Source: Streptomyces sp. A1136 (lineage in GTDB: Bacteria > Actinomycetota > Actinomycetes > Streptomycetales > Streptomycetaceae). From it: a stretch of DNA of 47,797 bases. Below are positions 1 to 7,138 of this stretch, in pieces. The notes under the pieces are model-generated. The model did not search any database, was not told the origin of the DNA, and worked only from the letters and a program-made list of their open reading frames with translations. The number at the start of each line of letters is the position of its first letter. Position 1 is the stretch's first letter. A program made the translations under genes and the position numbers. The stretch spans positions 1 through 47,797 of the forward strand of contig NZ_SSBJ01000046.1 in the NCBI RefSeq assembly GCF_004795055.1, given 5' to 3'.

Positions 1-162
1 GGCGGCGGCCGGAGCGGCCTCGGCGGCAGTGGCGCCGGGCGGGCCGGCGGGCCGGGACGCGGCACGACGACGCCTGCGCGGCGGCAGGCTGTCGCTCGGG
101 GTCGCGCTGTCGGCGTTGCCGGCGGCGGTGGGGTTGGTGTTCTCGGTCTCGTTGTCGAGCAT
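1..162 (-). CDS. rne: Ribonuclease E/G, N-terminal fragment (runs off the window)
   Basis: This is the first 54 codons of a leftward gene cut by the left edge. The ATG is at 162. The visible peptide begins MLDNETENTNPTAAG and continues through a PPRRRRRAASRPAGPPG stretch into Ala/Pro-rich sequence. Long disordered N-termini of this composition, with an Arg run, are typical of Streptomyces RNase E/G, and no catalytic part is present. The call leans on position: in Streptomyces the TIGR03960 and TIGR03936 genes sit directly upstream of the RNase E/G gene, as here. RNase E/G is the endoribonuclease for mRNA decay and rRNA/tRNA maturation. The fragment could in principle be another low-complexity protein; synteny makes rne the best call. 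Confidence 0.72.
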   Translation of the reverse strand, partial: MLDNETENTNPTAAGNADSATPSDSLPPRRRRRAASRPAGPPGATAAEAAPAAA

Positions 163-395
163 GCGGGCGGTTCTCCCGTCACGCTCCCGGGCGCCGCGGC
201 TGACATCCGGTCCGGCACGGCTTCGCGCGATGGGCGTGGAGCCGGCCTCCGGGGCGCGTTCGCCACACGGGAGCTCAGTTCGTGGCCGCCGGTTCCGTAC
301 GCGTTGTCGGTACGGCCTGGCGGAAGTCTTCAGGTCTGTGCGCTGCCCGACCCGGTTGGCTCCCGGGTGCCAGGGCGGCGCGACGACGGCGTTCC
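163..395. other. Intergenic leader upstream of rne
   Basis: This is a 233-bp gap between the end of the TIGR03936 gene and the start of rne, both leftward. I see no gene in it. A short inverted repeat (CCGTAC at 295-300 and GTACGG at 310-315) could form a weak hairpin in the rne leader. No clear -10/-35 pair stands out. Confidence 0.4.
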
Positions 396-1217
396 TTACG
401 CGGCGGGACCTTCCAGAGCCTTCGCGTCGGCTGCTACGGCGGCCGTGGATGGGGCGGCCGTGTCAGCCTCGCGGTCGGGCGCGAGCGGGTCGGTCACCGT
501 GCCGGACTCCTCGTCGAAGAGCCCCTGCGCCAGCCTGGTCACCGCTGCGGGGACCGGCGGCGCCAGGTCGGCCACAGCTCGGAGACCGGACAGGACGTCG
601 TCGGGTCGCACGGCAGGTGTCAGATGCCGAACAACCAGCCGCAGTATCGCACAGGCATTGTCCAGTGGCCTATCAACCGGAGCGGGATGCGCTTCGAGGC
701 TGACCACCGCGCTTCGGGTGTCGAAGGTCCTCATGCCGTTCTTGGTGCGGCGCTGGACCTCGACGGTATCGGCGGCGAGGAAGGCGGTCACGGCCCGTTC
801 GGCGTCCGCGAGGTCCACGCCGTCCAGGCGCAGCTCCCACACGGAGGCCGTGAGCCGCTCGGCCAGCCCGGAGGTCCGGGCCTCGACGGCGTCGACGATG
901 TCGAGTCCGACCGGCATCGACTCGTCGAGCAACTCGCGGAGCGTCGCGGGGTCGCGGGGCTCGGCGAGGGCGATCTCCAGGTACTCGGCTTCGCTGCCGG
1001 TGCCGGTGGGCGCGGCGTTCGCGTACGAGACCCTGGGGTGCGGGGTGAAGCCGGCCGAGTACGCCATGGGCACCTCGGAGCGGCGCAGGGCCCGCTCGAA
1101 GGCACGCTGGAAGTCCCGGTGGCTGGTGAACCGGAGGCGGCCGCGCTTGGTGTAGCGCAGTCGGATGCGCTGCACCACCGGTGCGGGAGGCGGGCCTTCG
1201 GGCTGTCGCTTGCCCAG
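396..1217 (-). CDS. TIGR03936 family radical-SAM-associated protein (DUF2344), probable CTG start
   Basis: The protein is about 273 residues. Its core motif, RLRYTKRGRLRFTSHRDFQR, followed by AYSAGFTPHPRVSYANA, is diagnostic of the family that pairs with, or is fused to, TIGR03960 radical SAM proteins. The molecular function is unestablished; the family has been linked to RNA or tRNA modification by association only. I place the start at a CTG (codon 1217-1215, peptide then GKRQPEG) because AAGGAG lies at 1231-1226, 8 nt upstream, and no ATG, GTG or TTG lies between. The only upstream alternative, a GTG at 1286, has its GGAG almost touching the codon. The C-terminus is Ala-rich. It lies just downstream of the repeat membrane protein and upstream of rne. 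Confidence 0.85.
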   Translation of the reverse strand: MGKRQPEGPPPAPVVQRIRLRYTKRGRLRFTSHRDFQRAFERALRRSEVPMAYSAGFTPHPRVSYANAAPTGTGSEAEYLEIALAEPRDPATLRELLDESMPVGLDIVDAVEARTSGLAERLTASVWELRLDGVDLADAERAVTAFLAADTVEVQRRTKNGMRTFDTRSAVVSLEAHPAPVDRPLDNACAILRLVVRHLTPAVRPDDVLSGLRAVADLAPPVPAAVTRLAQGLFDEESGTVTDPLAPDREADTAAPSTAAVAADAKALEGPAA

Positions 1218-1301
1218 TGGTTCTTCTCCTTGTGCGGGGCTCCGCGGCTCGCGCGTCGCCCTGAGGTCTGGTGAGCGGCGGGCCACTCTCCGCCCGGCGG
1301 C

Positions 1302-2147
1302 TCACCCCTGCGGCGCGCGCAGGGGGGTCTCGCGGGCGGGCGTGTCGCCCACGGCTGTCGTACTACCCAGAGTACGCGCCCGTGACCTCCCCGGTTCCCG
1401 GCCGGGGCCCCCGAACAGCACCTTCCGCACGTCGGCCCGGACCTCGCGGACGGTGGCGCGGACGGTGCGCCACACCTCTCGCACGACATGTCCGACCGGT
1501 GTCAGCACATGCCGGTACACCCGCGACAGGGGCCATCCCAAAAGCACCCACCCGATCAGCCGGAACGCCCGCCACACCGTCCGTACGACCAGGCCGGCGA
1601 CGCGCCAAGCCCAGACGAGCGCCCGGCCGAGCGGCGCGAGCACATACCGGTACGCCCCGAGCGCGACGGGCCGCAGCAGGTACCGCCACAGCACCGCTGC
1701 GGTCCACGCGCACGCGTGCCCGACGGGGGTGAGCGCGTACCGGTAGAGGACGCCGCCCAGCCACAGCAGGCCCCGGCCGATCCGGGAGAACGCCCTCCCT
1801 AGCGGACGGAGCAGGTGCTCGTACAGCAACCGGCCGCCCGGAGCGAGCACATGGCGGTACACCGGCTCCAGCAGGAACCGCCACAACCCGACCCACGGCC
1901 AGACGAACACCAGCTTGAGCAGCACGGTCAGCGCCCACGCGACGCCGCGCAGCACCGGCCGGAGGACGTACACGAAAAGGGGCCGCAGCACATGCCGTCG
2001 CACGCCCCGCCCGAAGGCGACGAGCAGATCCCACACCACCCGTACGGGCAGTACGACGATCAGCGCCACGATCTTGACGGGCACCCGGACGACCCCCACC
2101 AGGCAACCGTCGCCGGGCTCCGCGTGCTGCCGCTTGTCGAGTTCCAT
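1302..2147 (-). CDS. Repeat-containing membrane protein with YRHVLTPVGH-type units, unknown function
   Basis: The predicted protein has about 281 residues, with hydrophobic stretches alternating with a recurring decapeptide. Copies include RRHVLRPL, YRHVLAPGGR, YEHLLRPLGR, YRYALTPVGH, WRYLLRPVAL, YRYVLAPLGR and YRHVLTPVGH. The consensus is Tyr/Trp-Arg-His/Tyr-hydrophobic-Leu-x-Pro-x-Gly. Each unit is followed by a Trp-, Val- and Leu-rich segment of about 20 residues, so several membrane or amphipathic helices are likely. The tail, after about residue 230, is Arg-rich and polar. The ATG at 2147 is preferred over a GTG at 2231 because a terminator hairpin (2201-2232) occupies that upstream region. 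Its ribosome site is weak. I do not recognise a function. It sits between two radical-SAM-linked genes. Confidence 0.7.
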   Translation of the reverse strand: MELDKRQHAEPGDGCLVGVVRVPVKIVALIVVLPVRVVWDLLVAFGRGVRRHVLRPLFVYVLRPVLRGVAWALTVLLKLVFVWPWVGLWRFLLEPVYRHVLAPGGRLLYEHLLRPLGRAFSRIGRGLLWLGGVLYRYALTPVGHACAWTAAVLWRYLLRPVALGAYRYVLAPLGRALVWAWRVAGLVVRTVWRAFRLIGWVLLGWPLSRVYRHVLTPVGHVVREVWRTVRATVREVRADVRKVLFGGPGREPGRSRARTLGSTTAVGDTPARETPLRAPQG

Positions 2148-2200
2148 ACCTGTAAGGACACGCGAAACCCTCCGACCGTTGCGGCGAAGGGCCCGATGAA

Positions 2201-2232
2201 CGTGCCCCCCACCGGATCGGGTGGGGGGCACG
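2201..2232 (-). terminator. Terminator hairpin downstream of the TIGR03960 gene
   Basis: Perfect 13-bp stem (CGTGCCCCCCACC, 2201-2213, with its complement at 2220-2232) and a 6-nt loop. It begins about 20 nt beyond the stop of the radical SAM gene and precedes the next leftward gene. There is no U-tract, as is usual in Streptomyces. Confidence 0.7.
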
Positions 2233-2252
2233 CCGAAGAGCGCGGGCTCAGG

Positions 2253-4178
2253 TCACTTCACGACCGTGAGCGGGAGCAGCTTCTTGCCGGTGGGGCCGAT
2301 TTGTATGGCCGTGTCCATCTGGGGGCACACGCCGCAGTCGAAGCACGGCGTCCAGCGGCAGTCCTCGACCTCGGTCTCGTCGAGGGCGTCCTGCCAGTCC
2401 TCCCAGAGCCAGTCCTTGTCCAGGCCGGAGTCGAGGTGGTCCCAGGGGAGGACCTCCTCGTAGGTGCGCTCGCGGGTGGTGTACCAGGCCACGTCCACGC
2501 CGTAGGCCGGCAGGGTCTTCTCCGCCGCCTGCATCCAGCGGTCGTAGGAGAAGTGCTCGCGCCAGCCGTCGAAGCGGCCGCCCGATTCGTAGACCGCGCG
2601 GATGACGTCGCCGATGCGGCGGTCGCCGCGGGAGAGGAGGCCCTCGACGATGCCGGGCTTGCCGTCGTGGTAGCGGAAGCCGATGGAGCGGCCGTACTTC
2701 TTGTCTCCGCGGATCTTGTCGCGCAGCTTCGTCAGGCGGGCGTCCGTCTCCTCCGCCGACAGCTGCGGGGCCCACTGGAAGGGGGTGTGCGGCTTCGGCA
2801 CGAAACCGCCGATCGACACCGTGCAGCGGATGTCGTTCTGGCCGGAGACCTCGCGGCCCTTGGCGATGACGTTGACCGCCATGTCGCCGATCTGGAGGAC
2901 GTCCTCGTCGGTCTCGGTCGGCAGGCCGCACATGAAGTACAGCTTCACCTGGCGCCAGCCGTTGCCGTACGCGGTGGCGACGGTACGGATCAGGTCCTCT
3001 TCCGAGACCATCTTGTTGATGACCTTGCGCATCCGCTCGGAGCCGCCTTCGGGGGCGAAGGTCAGTCCGGAGCGGCGGCCGTTGCGGGTCAGCTCGTTGG
3101 CCAGGTCCACGTTGAACGCGTCCACGCGGGTCGACGGCAGGGACAGCCCCACCTTGTCGTCCGAGTAACGGTCCGCGAGGCCCTTGGCGATGTCCGCGAT
3201 CTCGGTGTGGTCCGCGGAGGACAGCGACAGGAGGCCGACCTCCTCGAAGCCGGTGGCCTTGAGACCCTTCTCGACCATCTCGCCGATGCCGGTGATGCTT
3301 CGCTCCCGCACGGGGCGCGTGATCATGCCGGCCTGGCAGAAACGGCAGCCGCGGGTGCAGCCGCGGAAGATCTCGACGGACATCCGCTCGTGGACGGTCT
3401 CGGCGAGCGGGACCAGCGGCTGCTTGGGGTACGGCCACTCGTCGAGGTCCATGACCGTGTGCTTGGAGACCCGGTACGGGACGCCCGACCGGTTCGGGGC
3501 CACGCGCGCGATGCGGCCGTCCGGCAGGTAGTCGACGTCGTAGAAGCCGGGGACGTAGACCTGGCCGGTCTTGGCCAGCCGCAGGAGGACTTCCTCGCGC
3601 CCGCCCGGGCGGCCCTCGGCCTTCCAGGTGCGGATGATCTCGGTCATGTCGAGGACGGCCTGCTCGCCGTCACCGATGACCGCGCAGTCGATGAACTCAG
3701 CGATCGGCTCGGGGTTGAAGGCCGCGTGGCCGCCGGCGAGCACGATGGGGTGGTCGACCGTACGGTTGCGGGCCTCCAGCGGGATGCCCGCGAGGTCCAG
3801 GGCCGTCAGCATGTTGGTGTAGCCGAGCTCGGTGGAGAAGGAGAGCCCGAAGACGTCGAAGTCACCGACGGGGCGGTGGGAGTCGACGGTGAACTGGGGG
3901 ACCTGGTGCTCGCGCATCAGTTCCTCAAGGTCCGGCCACACGCTGTAGGTGCGCTCGGCGAGCACGCCCTCCCGTTCGTTCAGTACCTCGTAGAGGATCA
4001 TGACGCCCTGGTTGGGCAGACCGACCTCGTACGCGTCCGGGTACATCAGCGCCCAGCGGACGTCGCACTCGTCCCAGACCTTGACGGTGGAGTTGAGCTC
4101 ACCACCCACGTACTGGATGGGCTTCTGCACATGCGGGAGCAGCGCTTCGAGCTGTGGGAAGACCGACTCGGACATCAC
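2253..4178 (-). CDS. TIGR03960 family B12-binding-fold radical SAM protein
   Basis: About 640 residues. The N-terminal third resembles a cobalamin-binding domain of the kind found in this family (YPDAYEVGLPNQG, FGLSFSTELGYTN, LAGGHAAFNPEP). The radical SAM core follows, with the cluster motif CTRGCRFCQAG (CxxxCxxC spacing) near residue 274 and downstream glycine-rich and barrel motifs. A Cys-containing tail, CFDCGVCPQMD, may bind another metal site. Radical SAM enzymes cleave S-adenosylmethionine reductively; the substrate of this family is not known. The protein begins GTG-ATG, so the start may be 4178 or 4175. It is the usual partner of the TIGR03936 protein at 396-1217, here separated from it by the repeat membrane gene. 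Confidence 0.92.
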   Translation of the reverse strand: MMSESVFPQLEALLPHVQKPIQYVGGELNSTVKVWDECDVRWALMYPDAYEVGLPNQGVMILYEVLNEREGVLAERTYSVWPDLEELMREHQVPQFTVDSHRPVGDFDVFGLSFSTELGYTNMLTALDLAGIPLEARNRTVDHPIVLAGGHAAFNPEPIAEFIDCAVIGDGEQAVLDMTEIIRTWKAEGRPGGREEVLLRLAKTGQVYVPGFYDVDYLPDGRIARVAPNRSGVPYRVSKHTVMDLDEWPYPKQPLVPLAETVHERMSVEIFRGCTRGCRFCQAGMITRPVRERSITGIGEMVEKGLKATGFEEVGLLSLSSADHTEIADIAKGLADRYSDDKVGLSLPSTRVDAFNVDLANELTRNGRRSGLTFAPEGGSERMRKVINKMVSEEDLIRTVATAYGNGWRQVKLYFMCGLPTETDEDVLQIGDMAVNVIAKGREVSGQNDIRCTVSIGGFVPKPHTPFQWAPQLSAEETDARLTKLRDKIRGDKKYGRSIGFRYHDGKPGIVEGLLSRGDRRIGDVIRAVYESGGRFDGWREHFSYDRWMQAAEKTLPAYGVDVAWYTTRERTYEEVLPWDHLDSGLDKDWLWEDWQDALDETEVEDCRWTPCFDCGVCPQMDTAIQIGPTGKKLLPLTVVK

Positions 4179-4252
4179 GCGACTTTCGTGAAGCGGGCAG
4201 GGGGGCGACTCTCAAGCGTACCGCGCGGCTCGGTCGCCCCCCGCCGCTGTGA

Positions 4253-5857
4253 TCACCGACCGCGGGCGAAGGCGGCGCCCCTGCGGGAGGTCTTCGCCCA
4301 CACCCGCGGCAGCTCCCGTTCGTAGCGCTCCGCGAGCGCTTCCTCGCGGCCGTGCAGCAGGCCCCAGGTGAAGGAGGTCTCTCCGGCGCCGGCCGCCTGG
4401 ACGGCCAGTGCGCGCAGGGCGTCCCGGGCGACGACGCTGTCCTGGTGGTCGCCGAGCAGGGTCTGCACCTTCTTGGTGGCCTTGGCGAGGCGCTCGGCGG
4501 GTTTGCCGATCGCGGGGGCGGCGGCGTCGGCGGCGTAGCGGGCGCGTTTGGCCGCCTTGCGGGCCTCGTGCAGGGCCAGGTCCCGCTCGTGGCCGGCGCT
4601 CGCGGCGAGGGCGCGTCGGACCCTGCGGGCGAGCCGGTCGTGGTCGCGTCGTACCGCCTTGGCCAGGACCTTCGCCGCCGGGCGGGACGCGGCCTTGCGC
4701 AGCGGCGGGGCGGCGAGCAGCGCGTCGAGGGAGTCCAGGAGGTCGAGGTACCGCTCGCTGTCGAGCGCGGCGAGCACCCGCAGGCGGGTCTCGGCGCTGC
4801 GGGCGGTGTCCCAGACGCGCAGGCGGGCGCGGACGGGGCCGAGCAGGAGGGTGACGTCGACCTCGTCGAGCCGGGTGCGCAGTCGGTCGCGCAGGACTTC
4901 CTGGTCGCGGTCGGCTCCGAGTTCGGCGGCCAGCCAGCGCAGTTCGGCGCGCAGCGGTTCGGTGGCCGTCCGGTCGAGCACCGTGCGGTAGGTGGCGAGG
5001 GCGCTGCGCAGGCGGCGGGTGGCGACGCGCATCTGGTGGACGGAGTCGGGCAGCTCACGGCGTACGGCGGGGTCGTGGGCGATGAGGGCCTCGCGCTGTT
5101 CGCGCAGGTACGCGAGGACGTGGCCGCCCGCGGTGTCGTCGGCGGGGCCGGGTGCGGGGCGGGCGGGCGGGGTGGCGCCCGTCTCCGCGAGCGCGCGGGC
5201 CAGTTTGGAGGGGGCGTCGCTGACCTTGAGGCCGGCCTTGCGGAAGGTCTTCTCGACCGCGTCGAGCAGCTTCGGGTCGACCCCGTCGGCGAGTTCGACC
5301 TCGACCTCGGTCCAGGCTGCGCCGGCCCGGCCGCGCTCGGCGGTGACGGTGTCGGTGCTCAGTTCGGCCAGCAGGGCGCCCTCGGCGTCGAGGAGGTGGG
5401 TGACCTTGCGCCGGGAGACGAGCCGTACCTGCGGCACGAGTTCGGCCTCGCGGGTCCTGGAGCGCAGGAGGGAGGCGAGGGACCGGGGGACGGTGTCGTC
5501 GCCGAGCGGGGCCGTGAGCTCGTCGCGGACGCCCGGGGCGACGGGCAGTTTGAGGTGCCAGCCCTCGTCCGCGCCGCCGGTCCGGCGGCGCAGGGTCAGG
5601 CCGTCGGCGGCGAGGCGCAGGTCGGGGGTGTCGTAGTAGACGGCGTCGAGCGTCGCGGTGCCCCGGCGGCGCACGGCCGTGATCGCGGCCGTGCCCGTCA
5701 GGTCCGGCAACCGTTTCTTCGCGGCCTTCCCCGCCGCCTTCCCCGCGCTCTTCCCCGCGGCCTTTCCCGCCGTCTTTCCGGGGGCTTCACCAGCGGCCTT
5801 CCCCGTGGCCGAAGTGAACTCGAATTTCCGTTCGATCTCTCGCTTCGTGTCCGCCAT
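4253..5857 (-). CDS. CYTH and CHAD domain protein
   Basis: 534 residues. The N-terminus, REIERKFEF, carries the ExExK signature of CYTH (triphosphate tunnel) domains, with DAVYYDTPDLRLAADGLTLRRR further in. The C-terminal half is a CHAD domain: helical, His/Arg-rich, with QMRVATRRLRSALATYR and HEARKAAKRARYAADA. CYTH-CHAD proteins bind or hydrolyse inorganic triphosphate or polyphosphate; CHAD domains bind polyphosphate. The odd feature is an insertion at about residues 18-48, between the first CYTH strand and the rest of the domain, made of (G/T)KAAGK-type repeats (GKAAGKSAGKAAGKAAKK). Lysine-rich stretches like this could add polyanion contacts, which is inference. ATG start at 5857. It sits 71 bp from rodA on the same strand. 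Confidence 0.93.
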   Translation of the reverse strand: MADTKREIERKFEFTSATGKAAGEAPGKTAGKAAGKSAGKAAGKAAKKRLPDLTGTAAITAVRRRGTATLDAVYYDTPDLRLAADGLTLRRRTGGADEGWHLKLPVAPGVRDELTAPLGDDTVPRSLASLLRSRTREAELVPQVRLVSRRKVTHLLDAEGALLAELSTDTVTAERGRAGAAWTEVEVELADGVDPKLLDAVEKTFRKAGLKVSDAPSKLARALAETGATPPARPAPGPADDTAGGHVLAYLREQREALIAHDPAVRRELPDSVHQMRVATRRLRSALATYRTVLDRTATEPLRAELRWLAAELGADRDQEVLRDRLRTRLDEVDVTLLLGPVRARLRVWDTARSAETRLRVLAALDSERYLDLLDSLDALLAAPPLRKAASRPAAKVLAKAVRRDHDRLARRVRRALAASAGHERDLALHEARKAAKRARYAADAAAPAIGKPAERLAKATKKVQTLLGDHQDSVVARDALRALAVQAAGAGETSFTWGLLHGREEALAERYERELPRVWAKTSRRGAAFARGR

Positions 5858-5928
5858 GCTTCGAACGTAGTCCTGAACGGATCACGACGTGAACGGAAGG
5901 CCACGGGTCGCCCCGCCGATCGGCCGGA

Positions 5929-7131
5929 TCAGGCCGATATCGGCCGCTGGACCCTGATCGACTGCAACAGCCCCACCGCCACCCACACGGCGAACATCGA
6001 CGACCCTCCGTAGGACACGAACGGCAGCGGCAGGCCCGCCACCGGCATGATGCCCAGGGTCATCCCGATGTTCTCGAAGGCCTGGAAGGCGAACCAGGCG
6101 ATGATCCCGGCGCACACGATCGTGCCGTACAGCTCCGTGGTCTCCCGGGCGATCAGGCAGGCGCGCCACAGCACCACGCCGAGCAGGACCAGTATCAGTC
6201 CGGCCCCGATGAAGCCCAGCTCCTCCCCCGCCACCGTGAAGACGAAGTCGGTCTGCTGCTCGGGCACGAACTGGCCGGTGGTCTGGGAGCCCTTGAAGAG
6301 CCCCGAGCCGGTCAGTCCGCCGGAGCCGATCGCGATCCGCGCCTGGTTGGTGTTGTAGCCGACGCCCGCCGGGTCGAGCTCGGGGTTGGCGAAGGCCGCG
6401 AAACGGTTGATCTGGTACTCGTCCAGGATGCCGAGCTGCCAGATCAGGACCGCGCCGGCCGCTCCCGCGCTCATCAGGCCCAGCACCCAGCGGTTGGAGG
6501 CGCCGGAGGCGAGCAGCACTCCGAGCACGATCACGACCATGACCATGACCGAGCCGAGGTCGGGCATCAGCATGACGATGCCCATGGGGGCGGCGGCCAG
6601 GCACAAGGCCTTCACGACGGTGCGGTGATCGGGGTGTTCCAGGTCACCGGCGTCCACCCGGGCCGCCAGCAGCATCGCCATGCCCAGGATGATCGTGATC
6701 TTCACGAACTCGGAGGGCTGGAGGGAGAACCCGCCGCCGATCACGATCCAGGCGTGGGCGCCGTTGATGGTCGCGCCGAGCGGGGTGAGCACGGCGAGGA
6801 CGAGCACGAGCGAGAGCCCGTACAGGATCGGCACCGCCCCCCGCAGGGTGCGGTGGCCGAGCCAGACGGTACCGATCATCAGCACCATGCCGATCCCGGT
6901 GTTCAGGGCGTGCCGTTCCAGGAAGTAGTACGGGTCGCCCTGGTTCAGGTGGGTGCGGTTGCGGGTGGCCGACCACACCAGCAGTGAGCCGATGAAGGAC
7001 AGCGCGATCGCGGAGAGCAGTATCGGCCAGTCGAGCCGGCGCAGTACCGAGTCTCGTGCGGTGAGCCTGGTCAGCGTCCCGCGCTGCCGGGGCGCGTAGC
7101 GGGAGACGGAGAACTTGTTCGCGGTCTGCAT
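5929..7131 (-). CDS. rodA: Rod-shape peptidoglycan glycosyltransferase RodA (SEDS family)
   Basis: 400 residues with about ten membrane segments. SEDS motifs are present: a periplasmic loop with GAHAWIVIGGGFSLQPSE (QPSEF signature), the NTNQARIAIGSGGLTGSGLF segment, and the C-terminal MPVAGLPLPFVSYGGSSMF block. RodA polymerises lipid II glycan chains together with a class B PBP during lateral wall or spore wall synthesis. The start codon at 7131 lies 7 nt after the mrdA stop, so the two are translationally linked. In Streptomyces this gene (also called sfr) belongs to the mre cluster and acts mainly in spore wall synthesis. Confidence 0.96.
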   Translation of the reverse strand: MQTANKFSVSRYAPRQRGTLTRLTARDSVLRRLDWPILLSAIALSFIGSLLVWSATRNRTHLNQGDPYYFLERHALNTGIGMVLMIGTVWLGHRTLRGAVPILYGLSLVLVLAVLTPLGATINGAHAWIVIGGGFSLQPSEFVKITIILGMAMLLAARVDAGDLEHPDHRTVVKALCLAAAPMGIVMLMPDLGSVMVMVVIVLGVLLASGASNRWVLGLMSAGAAGAVLIWQLGILDEYQINRFAAFANPELDPAGVGYNTNQARIAIGSGGLTGSGLFKGSQTTGQFVPEQQTDFVFTVAGEELGFIGAGLILVLLGVVLWRACLIARETTELYGTIVCAGIIAWFAFQAFENIGMTLGIMPVAGLPLPFVSYGGSSMFAVWVAVGLLQSIRVQRPISA

Positions 7132-7138
7132 CGGGTCC

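Noticed and set aside
1815..4325. An 836-codon plus-strand frame opposite the TIGR03960 gene
   Set aside because: Antisense of a clear radical SAM gene with the CxxxCxxC motif.
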